DNA of 64,000 bases, taken from Cudoniella acicularis. Its lineage: Eukaryota; Ascomycota; Leotiomycetes; Helotiales; Helotiaceae. The DNA lies in the NCBI GenBank assembly GCA_013054445.1, contig JAAMPI010000003.1, positions 1-64,000 of the forward strand. Reading direction: 5' to 3'. The notes under the pieces were generated by a model that was not told the DNA's origin, ran no database searches, and saw only the letters and a list, made by a program, of their open reading frames with translations. The translations under genes and the position numbers were made by a program. Of this stretch, positions 20,948 to 31,639 are shown piece after piece; position 1 is the first letter of the stretch; every line of letters begins with the position of its first letter.

Positions 20948-21287
20948 TAAAGTTGTAGTCATTAGAGATGGGGGACTCCCCCGTCTCATCAAAGATTCGG
21001 GCGGGCTAGAAATAAAAAAGAACCAAGAAAGCCCCATACCAAACTTGTCTTTGAAAAGGTCCCTACTAGATGTGCATTCATTTGAACAAATATACAACAC
21101 GAAAGCAGCAGCTCTGTAAAACTATTTAATATAAGCCAAAAAAAAAAAGGGGAGAAAAAACNAGCGGAGGACGAATGCTGAAGTAATCGAGACCAGGAGC
21201 AAAATTCAGATTCCTCAACACGCAACAAGAGAAAAAGCAAAACGAATAAGGTATCCACCCGTCTGACATATATAAAACCCCGCTACC
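20948..21287. other. Intergenic 3' region
   Basis: This separates two converging genes. It contains an A run at 21138-21149 and one N at 21162. No gene is seen. Confidence 0.4.
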
Positions 21288-24015
21288 TTATCCAGGAACC
21301 TCCCAGATTCGTACCGTATGATCCACCGAGGCAGACATAAGTTTTCTTCCGTCCGGCGCAAAAGCAACGGATGAAACCGTATCTAAATGGCCTTCAAACT
21401 TTGCAATCTCATGATACTCTCCTTCCCTGTCGGCCTGCCATAGTCTGACGGTCTAATCTGTAGAGCCAGATGCAATGAGCTTGTTTCGCGAGACAGCGAC
21501 GGCGGTGACAGAACCCATGTGACCCTCCAGCATTTGCTGGAGATCATGCTCGGATTGACGAAAGCGACCAAAGTTTCGGTACGAAGTGCGTATTTCCCAG
21601 ACCCTAATAATGTGGTCGACTGATCCTGACACTAGCTGTTGCCCGTGGTGGAAAACAGCCATTGACACTGGCATGGGCATCGATGTTCCTTTGGGAGCCG
21701 TAAGTCGATATGAATACTTCTAGTTTGGCACTTTGTTACTAGCTTCTGCATGGCGATCCTTCCAGACCAGAATTCCCCCATTTGTTAGACCATAAAGGAC
21801 GTATTTGTGAGATCCATCAGCTGACATGAAGACAAACATGGGTTCTGCATCACGTGCCCATAAATCGGAATCAATCCAATGATCTCTAGAAAGTTGGAAG
21901 GTCCTTGTAGAATTTTGGGCCCAGAAAAACACGTTGCCATCCTCAAGCCCACAGAGAAGCTGTTTGTTGTCCCTCGAGAAAGCAATTGACGAGAAGCGAG
22001 TAGGATGCAGATATGCGGACAAGGAATTAGTCTTGAAATTAGCCCTCACTTCAGCCAATTCGAGCTTTTGCATATGTCGTAGCTGATTACCATCAAAGTC
22101 CCAAACGCGAATGACGTCATCCCCTGCTATCGCAACCAGTCGTTCACCATCCGGAGAGAATTCAACCCAATTGACAGGGACATTGTCGTGCCGAAGATCA
22201 TAAATATCAGTTTGCCATCGCCGGCCATGCTTATCAGCTTCCCAGAATCGAAGGGTTCCATCAACTGATCCCGAGACCAGATACCTTCCGTTAGGAGAAA
22301 AGGCAACTGATTTAACTTCCGCAGTGTGGCTACGTAGTATCTGGACCAAACGAGGGCGCGTCCCTGATGCATTGTTAATTTTGGACGAGATATGGCCAGT
22401 ATGAGGAAACAACATCTCGAGTACGTCGAGATTTTGAACGTACTGCTTCGCCGACAGTAATTTCGGCTCGATTTTTGGTAGTTGTCCTTGTGGAATGGAA
22501 TTGCGAACAGCCTCAGACTCCAGTAGATTTCCTTTTCTCCCACAGATAGTCGCAAAAACAAGGGAACAAAAGTAGGAGTCGACACTGTCCTTTCCGAAGA
22601 CATTTCCTCTTTCTTGGAACAAGAATTTGCTTATCTCATATGCTTGATCTAGTTTCTCCTCGTCCATGTACACCAGTGCAAGTGTTAAAAGTAGACTGAA
22701 ATTCAACCTGTGAGTAGCCGTCGCCGTCACCGGTTTAGGCAGGGTTACGATAAGCCGCGCCGCCTGGCTCCAGATGTCCTGGAAAAAATAGAAAATAGCG
22801 AGCTTTGCTTTCAGCAGATTAGTCTCTTTGGAATTTAAGAGACTTGAGGAAGTAGAGCGCTCCTGGACTTCTCGTAAGCATTTAGTAGCCTTTTCGTAGT
22901 CCTGGCGAACAAAGGCTGCAGAAGCCATTTCCTGGTAATTCCACAGAATATCACGTTCACCATCGGAGTGTGGCTCATCCTGTTTGCTTTGTGTTGGAGT
23001 TTCAGTGCTGTCCATAGGCATCTCGTCAAGATCCGGCCACATAATGACGGTAGATTGATCATTCGCAGATGTGATTTCCGTGGTGCCGTCCTCTGTCATC
23101 TCCTCCAAAGCTCCAAGCACGGTCCAGCGCTCGATACGTTCGCGTTTGTCATCACTCAAATCTCCATATTCACTTCCTTCCCCATGCAAAGGATCCTCGC
23201 CAGCGTCATAGCGCGTGCTGGCGGCAGTGCTTGCTGCGACGTGAAAACGCTGAGCGACCTTCGCCAGCCCTTCGAGATTCTTGGCCTGAAGTGTGGCCTC
23301 AGAAGTAGGGCCAAAAGGCGTTTCAATATCAGAGGCCTTGAGCGGTTCCTGCACCAAGGCCTTCAAGTTTTGAGGTTCCTGGAATATTTCCTCCTAAGAT
23401 GAGTTGGCTCGAAACGTCAATGATCTTTTTCGAGCACATTGTCAATAAGAGGGCAGAAAATCGGGATGTGGGCCATACACATGAATCACAGAGAGTGCTG
23501 TCTGCATGGTGCAATTGGATTTATATATTCTGCTCGAGAAAGCTGAAATATCTTTTCCATAGAGGTTGAGCTGGAAGAACATGCTCGGCTTCTTGAGCAT
23601 TTTTGAGGTCTTCCCATCTGAGTCGCTCTGATCAGGACTTATGCGCTTGATGAGGCCGTCTAGGTCTTCTAGAGTGAGTTGACAATCTTTAAGGGTTTTG
23701 CCGATCTGGGCCATATTTCATCGTCCAGATGAGCAAGAGTGAGGGCCCGTGACTGGCACTTCCGCACTGTCTTCTCTACTGACGCGAGTAAAGTTTTCAG
23801 AAGGGTCACCTCCTTTGCGAGATCAAGAATCTTCGCATCAACATTCCTGACCTCCCCAACCAAATTGAAGAGCCAGATAGAGATCTGCGCAAGCCTAAGC
23901 ATCAGCATCGATCTGGCGACATGTATACAAGTTCGTCACAACAGCGACGTCGACTTACCTTGCTCGCAGAGATAGCCAACGAGGCTGCCCCCGTTGCAAT
24001 GCTCAAAGGATCCAT
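21288..24015 (-). pseudogene. STAND-N / helical / WD40 pseudogene
   Basis: The start MDPLSIATGAASLAISASK is the hallmark N-terminus of fungal STAND (NLR-like) proteins. A GT-AG intron (donor GTAAGTCG after the ASK codons) leads to LVGEVRNVDAKILDLAKEV. A one-base frameshift near 23715-23722 separates this from TLKDCQLTLEDLDGLIKRI. A TPR-like helical region follows (around 22600-22960), then WD40 repeats (SVAFSPNGRYLVSGSVDGTL and, at the end, STD-x-TVRLWQ and VDHTVRIWEV) to a TAA at 21288. In-frame TAG stops at 23394-23396, 21720-21722 and 21453-21455 fall at likely Gln codons. No NACHT or NB-ARC P-loop is visible between the N-domain and the WD40s, so the ancestor was either NACHT-less or lost it. 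Confidence 0.85.
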
Positions 24016-25145
24016 CGCAATCGCTCTCGAGTAATTATGGGTCCATACCGTCCGAGATTTGAAATTTGTCCTTGCCAATAGACAGCGTTCGGTTCCGCCG
24101 CGGGAGAAGGAATCTTGGCAAAGCTGATGCAGGTGAAGAAAGCCAAGAAGCATGAAATCGGACAGAAAAGACGTGCATTCGATCTTCAGCCGCACAAGCT
24201 ATCAGTATGTTTCTCGCTTTCGTCTTCCATTCCCTGTTGCGCAAGCCACTGGAACCAGGTGGTCTGAGATATATCATCACGGGTTCCCCGCCTCATAGCG
24301 GGACATCGAGTTGAAAGAGGGGAAGGCGAGTTGAGAGCGAACTCTCGAGTCATTAGCAAAGACAGACAAGTCTGTAGGATAGTGTACACCAGATACATGA
24401 TTAGCCGATGCGAAGATGCCTTGTAGGGAGAGACGCAGTCGATCGTGAGGTAGTCGTTGCTGTTTGAAAGTTGGTGTTGTCGCTTACATAAGACATTAGT
24501 TAAACTAAATTTCATACCAGTGTAACTAGTGTACTTCCATTTTTCCATCCGTCGCTCTATTTCCCTCCCGTATAACATCAACCCAGCCTTCCTCTGTTTT
24601 CCAATCGCCTGGGCTTAAATCTAGAAAGTAATTTCGATTGAGTCCTTCTCCCACGATCCGATGTGAACATAGAGATCGTGCAGTACGCCCCTTACTTTGA
24701 CCAAACTTTCATCCTTGAAAGTCAGGCCACAATATCAGGCCAAATTCACCCCCCTTTCAATAGCTAGAGAACCTCAATAGTAAACAGGCTACTAGCGAGT
24801 CACAGACAAGTCACAATAGCAGCCTATTCACATGCCCAATTCACTCGCCACACAGGCTAGTGTGGAGGGGCATAAATACCGGTCTCCGTACTCAATTCCT
24901 TCCAAACCAAACAACAACACGACTTCCTTCCCTTCCCTTCAGATCTTTTAGATCTGACTCTTTAATACAACTTCGTCAGATCTTGCAACCTCCTTACATG
25001 TTTACCAGGTTCGTGTAGCACTTCCCCCTTCTTCAGATCTATGCCTTACCTTCAGATCTGTCTGCTCGCGCGTCCTTGGGACTTAGGCTAACCCTCAGTT
25101 CCAGGTCTGCAACCTCAACTTCATACTCGTACGAGAGGTGAAGTC
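24016..25145. other. Intergenic region with promoter-like end
   Basis: No gene is recognised in 24016-24800; the minus-strand frame 24186-24581 is unconvincing. The last 300 bases look like a promoter and leader: ATAAATACC near 24871, CT-rich tracts, then four CAGATCT words. Confidence 0.45.
24938..25059 (+). promoter_or_regulatory. CT-rich leader with repeated TCAGATCT words
   Basis: TCAGATCT or a close variant occurs at about 24939, 24976, 25033 and 25052, with a reverse-oriented TAGATCTGA at 24949. The palindrome AGATCT is thus repeated five times in about 120 bases, downstream of a TATA-like ATAAATA and an initiator-like CT-rich stretch. It could be a binding site array or an RNA element in the 5' leader. 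Confidence 0.35.
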
Positions 25146-25418
25146 ATGGCGTCAGTCCAGCCTGCTCCTGGTTCTATGACCGGTAGCATGGGTCGTGGGG
25201 GATCTGGTGGTGGTGGAAAGCAGCCGAGACGTGGTGGCGGTGACAAAGGTCCTAAGGGACACAAGGCGGTATGTCCTCTTACTTCTCGTGCGAGCAGCCT
25301 TCTAACTATTCCCGGAAGTTCCCCTCAAGACCATCTCAGTCCGATGGCAAAGAGAGGTCAGGCTGGTGGGTTTGGTGTGTGTGGTGTGTGTGTGCACATG
25401 CCCCGTCTGCAGCCATGA
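25146..25418 (+). CDS. Short Gly-rich hypothetical ORF (90 aa)
   Basis: The ATG at 25146 follows a plausible leader. The first 41 residues are Gly, Lys and Arg-rich (SMGRGGSGGGGKQPRRGGG), as in small basic RNA-binding or intrinsically disordered proteins. A GTATGT donor at 25269 suggests that translation may not continue through the Val-Cys-Pro part. However, the best acceptor (25412) would then lead into a TGA in the resulting frame, so a spliced product with the frame 25415-25648 cannot be confirmed. It may be a non-coding or decayed transcript. Confidence 0.3.
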   Translation: MASVQPAPGSMTGSMGRGGSGGGGKQPRRGGGDKGPKGHKAVCPLTSRASSLLTIPGSSPQDHLSPMAKRGQAGGFGVCGVCVHMPRLQP

Positions 25419-25811
25419 TCTTCTGTCTGAAGTCGACGTCGAGTCCTTCAAATGATGAGTCACAGACGCCCAGTTTACATACCTCCGTAGTAAAGGACGA
25501 TAAGCCACTGATTTGGGACAGTCGTACAGAACAGGCACACGTACCGACGGATCTAGATATACCTACAAGGATTCCGATTGTGGCCAAACGACTTGCAAAT
25601 ACTCGAGAAACTATGTACCTCCTCCAGCTCCGCAACAGTAATGAATAAAATGGATTAAGGTAAGTACAGTATTTTATTTCAAGGCAAGAATATTGCTGAT
25701 CATGCCCATTAGGTTCACCATCTCAACACCAACCGGATTTGTTCAGCAAGCATGGAAGGAGGACATAGTCAGGGCGTTCCGTCCATTGCAAGTAGCTTCA
25801 GATAAGGCATT

Positions 25812-26593
25812 TCAATAATCTTTCAGCTTCTCGATTCGAACTAGAAATTCGTGAATCTTTGACAATCCATATTGATCGTTCTCGCGCCTTGCGAACTTGA
25901 AATCCTCACTTGTCCAACTTCTTGTCCCGGCCTTCAAACCTAATTCTTCCCCTTCCTGTCGACAAGAATCGAAGTCCGTGATAATTAGAGTATCCCCTTC
26001 CATCAGAACATTGGTCGGGTTCACATCACAATGAATGAGACCTAGATTGTGAAGATGGCAAATGCCCTCCTGGATACCCTGTAAATATAAGTCAACATCA
26101 AAAAGGCGAGGATCTTGGGCCACTCTCTCTGATAGACTCATACCGTACTGGACAAAACAAAGTTCTGTTATTCTACCACTCTCGACTACACATCCGAGGT
26201 ATCGAGCAATATTGGGGTGGGGAGATGCCTTTAAGAGCTCGCAAACTTGAGCCTCCTTCAATAGGAGGCTACTAAGTTCAGTAGAAGCCTTCGCCTCGCC
26301 GTAGTAGAGCAAACTAGGTCGCTTTACATAACAATTCTAAGGTAACGGCTCAGGCGCTCGAGTGAAGTGTGTCGGAAATAGTGGCCGAATTTGCGAAGTT
26401 GGAATTGGCATAAGATCGAGTTCAAATAGGTCGACTTCAGAAGTAGAGCGGTATCGACGACTAGTAATCGCATAATAGTATTGCTCGCCCTCTCGAAGTG
26501 TAACCTTGGTATGGGAAAATGCGAGATCTCCATCTTCTTCGGCAAAAGCCTCACTTTGTTCGGGTACGATTATTTGGCCATCAATTTTGCATA
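25812..26593 (-). pseudogene. Protein-kinase-like pseudogene, 5' end cut by a MITE
   Basis: Reading through one TAG (26337-26339) gives a long continuous frame: EEDGDLAFSHTKVTLREGEQ, YYYAITSRRYRST, CYVKRPSLLYYGE, LLLKEAQVCELLK, HPNIARYLGCVVE, then the catalytic loop HCDVNPTNVL, the metal site DFDSC in place of DFG, and RRENDQYGLSKI. This is a fungal-expanded kinase-like family found near HET and STAND genes. HCD replaces HRD, the aspartate is retained, and the DFD site is family-typical as far as I recall. The frame runs up to the left terminal repeat of the MITE at 26560-26592, where the N-terminus is lost. Apart from the stop it is well preserved, so inactivation appears recent. Confidence 0.8.
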
Positions 26594-27235
26594 GTTATGC
26601 AACGCCACAAATTACGTGCGCAACGCCACATATCGCATGCGACTGCCTAGTACAGCTTAGTATCGTATAGCATCGGCTAATCCGCGAGCCAGTCTTATAG
26701 AGTCTAAAGTCCCTATCGCTTATATAAGTATACTTACCTTTTAAAAGCTCTAAGTTAAAAATATATCACGTAATACTTAAGCTAAGTAAATAGTATTATA
26801 AAGAGTGTAAAGTAATTAATTTAATAGTTAAGTTTTTAAATAAAAAGTTTTATTAAAAATATAAAAATAATACTTTATATAAATATTATCACGTAATATA
26901 GCCTTTATAATTACTTAGAGCTTCTTCGAGTGAGTAAGTATAACTAAGAAAGAAGTGTACTTATATTAATAAGACTAAAGCTTCGAGTATACGAGGAGAC
27001 GTGCTTATATAAGCAAGACTACGCTTTACGTATATGAGTAACTTATGACTAAGTTATAAGAAACGATGATTATATAATTAGCTACTACTAAAACCAGTAG
27101 GCGGTGTGTAGTAGAAGTCTTAGCCTCTGATGAGATTATTCTATTCTAGGCCTAATTAGGCAATCGCACACGACTGGTGGCGCTACATAAACTGAGTGGT
27201 GGATGCAAAATTGATGGCCAAATAATCGTACCCGA
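26560..27235. mobile_element. MITE-like element, 676 bp with 33-bp perfect inverted repeats
   Basis: Bases 26560-26592 and 27203-27235 are exact reverse complements over 33 of 33 positions (core TTATTTGGCCATCAATTT). TA dinucleotides at 26565-26566 and 27229-27230 could be the target duplication of a Tc1/mariner or pogo-type insertion, with the outer bases matching by chance. Otherwise the terminal repeats run to the ends given. The interior is AT-rich and has no open reading frame for a transposase, so it is non-autonomous. It truncates the kinase pseudogene on one side and abuts the transporter relic on the other. Confidence 0.8.
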
Positions 27236-27238
27236 TAT

Positions 27239-28990
27239 TACGGTTGAGACTTACAGATCCAATCCACGCCGGCAATCCTAACCCCAATCCACCAATAGCC
27301 ATCCCCCGACCCAAGCCCCAATCATTATTAGTATGCCAAGAAGCAAGGCTAAGGTCTCGACGAAGGCGACAGCTGCGTATATGCGAGCTATGTGTGACTC
27401 CCCCAGAATGTCGATAGTGATGTTGCTGATGATAGAAAGCATAATCAGATTTACACCATACCCAAGTGATAAGACTGCAAGTGCTAGCAGAAAGTTTAAA
27501 GACTGTTGTTTTCCCAAAAAAGTTGAGTACTTACAGATTCCAAGCATCCATAGCTCGGTAGAGAAGGATACAAGGACAAGACCTAAATTGAGTAATATAT
27601 TACTGATTTTAAGACCGATCGGGTTGGCCGATGTGGCAGAAAGCTTCTTCCAAAGTATGAGGTACGAGAGTAGGCCTGGGATGATAGCGATGAAGAGCAC
27701 AAAGCTGACAAAGGATTTGAGGGACAAGACATATCCAACCTAGGAAGAACAAAGTCAGCGACAAGGGCATGAGAGGAGATAAAAGTTGGTGGAAAGGGCC
27801 ATACAGTTGCAAAAATAGTGTTGTAGCGTTTCGAAAGGTGCAAAATAAGAGTATTGAGTGTGGCTCGCTACAAGGTATTGAAAAAGAATATTGCTAAACG
27901 ACAACCGTAGTTCAGATTAGAAGTGTTGGAGTCTTTGAGCTGTCGGCGAAACTATTTGAATGCTCCTTGTACGGTTAGTTCTTGAGGTAGATCCGCATTG
28001 CCGTTTTCCAGGGGTTGGGATATTGGTACTGATTCGTCCTTTCCGGTATGATGGAGTAATGACTCACTCTCTGCTGCAGGTTGTGCCTGTTGACCAATGC
28101 CAGACAAATGTCTAGTCTCAGGAAGTATGACAATGTTGGGATAGATTAAGACAAAGAAGCCTATTCCAAGCCAGAATGGTAGCCATAGACTTTGCTTCAT
28201 CGCGGTGGGGCTTAGTGCTAGGCCAAGGAATTGAACGATCTGAGACGCTGACTGCGTGTAGGCAAATATTTTTGTACTTCAAGCCGTCAGTTTCTTCTAT
28301 AGTAAGTAGGAAAGTGCGAGAAAATACCGCTGGGACTCTCCATCGGCAACATCGGCGCAGATCGCATTGAGATTGACTCCGAGAACACCTACAAAGTCAG
28401 CAAATAGGAACAAGAATGGCGTAGCAACCACAGCGTCTAAATGGAATACTTTGTAGAAGTATGCTGGCCGTAGTGTAAGTGTGGTAGCAATCGGGCACGG
28501 TTCTTCTCTTATCAACTGAGATGTAACACGAAGTCGCCAGAATGGCCACCGTGATGTTGATGATCAGAACGAATTGACGCCCAACTTTGTCCGAAATATA
28601 GCTCAAGGGAATACTGGAGAAGAGTTTTATTTTGTCAATATTTGTCCCCGGATTCAAATTTAAAGGTTATCAGGTCTCGTACCGCAAACAAGTTCGAGTG
28701 TTGATATCAAACTAATTATGAACGCAAGCTGTTCTTGGATATCGTTTTCTTTATAAAGTTCCTCAGCAACATCGCCACCGGGTCCAATTATCGAGGGATC
28801 ATGCTTCGAGTAACATTCTCGGCAAATATTGAGTTCAAAGAGTCGATTGATCGGATGTTGTTGAGTCGGTGCTCAGGTGTTGCCAGCAAAGTGATGATAC
28901 CAGCCACTCATGGCACAAGGCGAAAACGTATTCTCTTACCCTGGCTGAGATCGTTGGGCTGCATTGCATTTGCTGCAGGCATAATTATGG
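27239..28990 (-). pseudogene. Major facilitator superfamily transporter pseudogene
   Basis: The minus strand shows scattered MFS hallmarks. ELYKENDIQEQLAFI and TLELVC near 28690-28730 match the motif before TM2-3. IPLSYISDKVGRQFVL (28560-28610) is the G-x-L-a-D-x-x-G-R-k loop 2-3 signature. An early central segment holds hydrophobic helices, a loop (PETRHLSGIG) is at 28100, and the last helices (SYLILWKKLSATSANP, LLLGILIMIGAWVGG) lie at 27300-27700. They are in different frames, with stops and likely unspliced introns. A frame change near 27290 is needed to continue into GLPAWIGSVS. The substrate cannot be deduced. Confidence 0.7.
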
Positions 28991-29083
28991 GCTCTTTAAT
29001 AATGTAGTAGGAAGTTATCAACAACAAATTGTAGAGGGTTCAATCTTACAGCTCTGCCCAGGTGTTGAGGTGCACTAGACTTC

Positions 29084-29423
29084 ATGACTCGTTCTACTTG
29101 CCAAGTATGGACGACTTTATCAATCTGTTGGAGCTTTAGATGGGGAACCAAGAGAGAGAGGCGTCAAATTAATCTCAGAAGGTCACCTGATATTTTAGAC
29201 GTTGCCTATAATATGCGGCATAAAGCAGCATCGGATCCTCAGGATAAGCGTTACGCTCTAATGGGCCTGGCAGATCGTAGCAATGAGAGAAAAGCGTTTG
29301 TTGTGGATTATGAGATTGGTGTTGGCGAAACTTTTGACTAGTTGCTCTTGCTAGTAGAGATCTGATCTTTGTTTAGATCCAGCAATTACAACAATCTTGC
29401 GTTATATGAAATGATGCATCTAA
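29084..29423 (+). pseudogene. HET-family gene fragment
   Basis: DILDVAYNMRHKAASDPQDKRYALMGLAD followed by FVVDYEIGVGETFD matches the middle of many HET-domain proteins (segment with SDPRDKVYALLGL and a later DYS motif). The frame stops at TAG (29339-29341) where Gln is usual, and the protein sense fades within 80 bases. Neither the HET domain itself nor a C-terminus is present, so this is a piece of a second incompatibility gene. Confidence 0.65.
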
Positions 29424-29702
29424 GATCACACGGCAAGAGCTCAACATCTTATGTCATATTCTAAACTTGTTAAGACACAGTAAACACTTCGTTCCATTTC
29501 CATTGTAATTGCCATTGTTGAAGGCCGTCGTGGGGTGGCCCAACCCCTGTGTAAAGGTAAGGGGTATTTACAAGAAAACAACTGCAAATGCACCAACACC
29601 ACATTATGCCACCATGCACCATTCACTCTATTAACTCCTTCCTCTTTCAATTCCCATTCCCACCTCCCCAAACTCCAAACCCCCAGCACCTTCTCAACTT
29701 CC

Positions 29703-31639
29703 CTATAAACCAAGCGTAGCAGTAGCATTCTGCAGACCTGCCATCTTCGCCTTGATAGTATCCCATTCCTCATACTTCTCGATATTGCCCCCAGGAATCG
29801 TAATATTAAACGGTCCCACTTCCAGCTTGCAGAAATTATCTGTTCCGGGCATAGTCCCATTCTGGAAATAAGCGTTGATCTTGTTGTTGGCGCACGTATT
29901 TTGAACATAGAAGGTCGCGTGTCCCGTGCCGTCGACAGTGATAGCTTCGGCATCCTGGAAGATACGGGCGCCTTTGAGTGCACTGTTGTTTTTATTAGTC
30001 TGAAGGCCTTGGAAGAAGAAGAAGAAGGACAGTACTCACTTTTGAAGAGGAGTGATAGGGTCACGGGTGTTGCCAGCGAACAGGATGGGGTTACTTGTTG
30101 GGCCGCCGAAAGGTCCTCCATACATACCTACACCTTTGATAGGCCAAGTTGCGCAGCCGATTCTGTTATTATTATTGCCCTGGCCACCCATGTAACTCTG
30201 GCCTTGCATAGCCTGTTGGATAGGTTCCAGCTCCTCGAGGGTCTTCCCATACTGGATACCTGCATTATCGGTGCAGGCAACTGCAGTTAGCCATTCATCG
30301 CCGGGCTTGATTGCAGTTGGGTTGATTCCAGCAGCAGCGATCAAAGCAGCTACGGATGCCTCGGTAATATTGGCAACTGTCTGCTCCGCCTGCACGAGAA
30401 CTTGGGCAAGAGGTGGGAAGCTTTTGATGGGTGAATATGCTTGCTCGAATATATAACCCTTAAGCTGCGACAGAGTCGCTGAAATTAGTGTAGCGTTATC
30501 CCACCCTTGTTCCAAAGATGTCTTGGTATCGAGACGCGCAAGAATAGCTTCGAACCGGAGGTAGATATCGTAAGCCGAGGTACCAGTGTTGAAAGGACAA
30601 AGATTAGATCCTGCCAGATGGCAATACACAAAGAAAGTAGAAACCGCAGCATCGGTGTCCTGGAGATTATTGAGTTCAAGACCTTGGTAGTAATCATCTG
30701 GATCTACCACGCCATCAATGACAACTCGGCCAACACGACCTGGAGCCATCATGGCGAAGGTTTGTCCAACAATAGTCCCATAACTAAAACCCCACTTCAA
30801 CAAATTAGCACTATTTCTTTCTTTGGGGTGGGGAGGGCAATCAAGGGAAGGGACGAAGGAATAAGTTGCTCACAAAGTTGAGCTTCTCGGCGTCCTCGAC
30901 ACCTTGTGAGTAGGGAGAAGCAGCATATTTGTCGAGTATGTTGAGCATATCTCGAACCACTACACCTGTACTCATGTGTGGCCCGGCCTGGTCAGGACCT
31001 CCTGTAAGCTTCTCGCAAACCTCGCCCTGGGCCAGTGACTGAGCATACACCGCCTCAAAAGTGCCATTACCAACCCCAGGACCCTCAATCTTCTCCCACC
31101 GTTTCCCAAGCACCGTCGAATTTTGACTCTGAAGAACACTAAGTGTACAATTTGTGTTCGGCAAGCTGTAGCCAATGCCTCGAGGTTCCCAAGCGACCAA
31201 ATCATAGTTGAAGCCGACGATAGGCGCCAGGGTTTCAGCGGCACCAGACAAAAAGTCGATCGCCGATCCGCCAGGTCCACCCGGGTTGAGCATGACCATG
31301 CCTTTGGATGGTGTTGTTGATCCCGGATATTTGAGCATTGGGACGTACGCCCTGGTGCCGTTTGGATTGTCATAGTCTAATGGGACATCGAGGACGTGAC
31401 AGAAAAAGCCGTCTCCACATGGTGTCCACTGGAGGTCTTCGGTTGGCGTGATCTGGAAGAAATTAGTATCTGTATATATCAATGAAAATCACGTAACAAA
31501 CCTGCGAGAACGTCGCCTGATCAATCGTCTGGTTCTGACCATCTCTTCGCTGAATTGGCCCCAAAGAGAATTCCGGTAACGCAACAGCAGCGATTAGCGG
31601 CGCGTAAACACCAATGATAAATGGGGTTGAAGAAAACAT
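29703..31639 (-). CDS. Secreted tripeptidyl aminopeptidase-like S33 peptidase (583 aa)
   Basis: There are four exons: 31639-31502, 31452-30874, 30794-30040 and 29982-29703, joined by GT-AG introns of 49, 79 and 57 bases that keep frame. MFSSTPFIIGVYAPLIAAVA is a signal peptide. The alpha/beta-hydrolase domain shows the oxyanion motif NPGGPGGSA, the nucleophile in WGFSYGT (Ser243), the acid Asp484 in NTRDPITP and the base His512 in GTGHATF. The C-terminal TAP-like domain is typical of fungal and actinobacterial tripeptidyl aminopeptidases. It probably removes tripeptides from free N-termini outside the cell. A start seven codons upstream (31660) is possible but would spoil the signal peptide. 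It lies 3' of the DPP V-like gene on the same strand. Confidence 0.92.
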
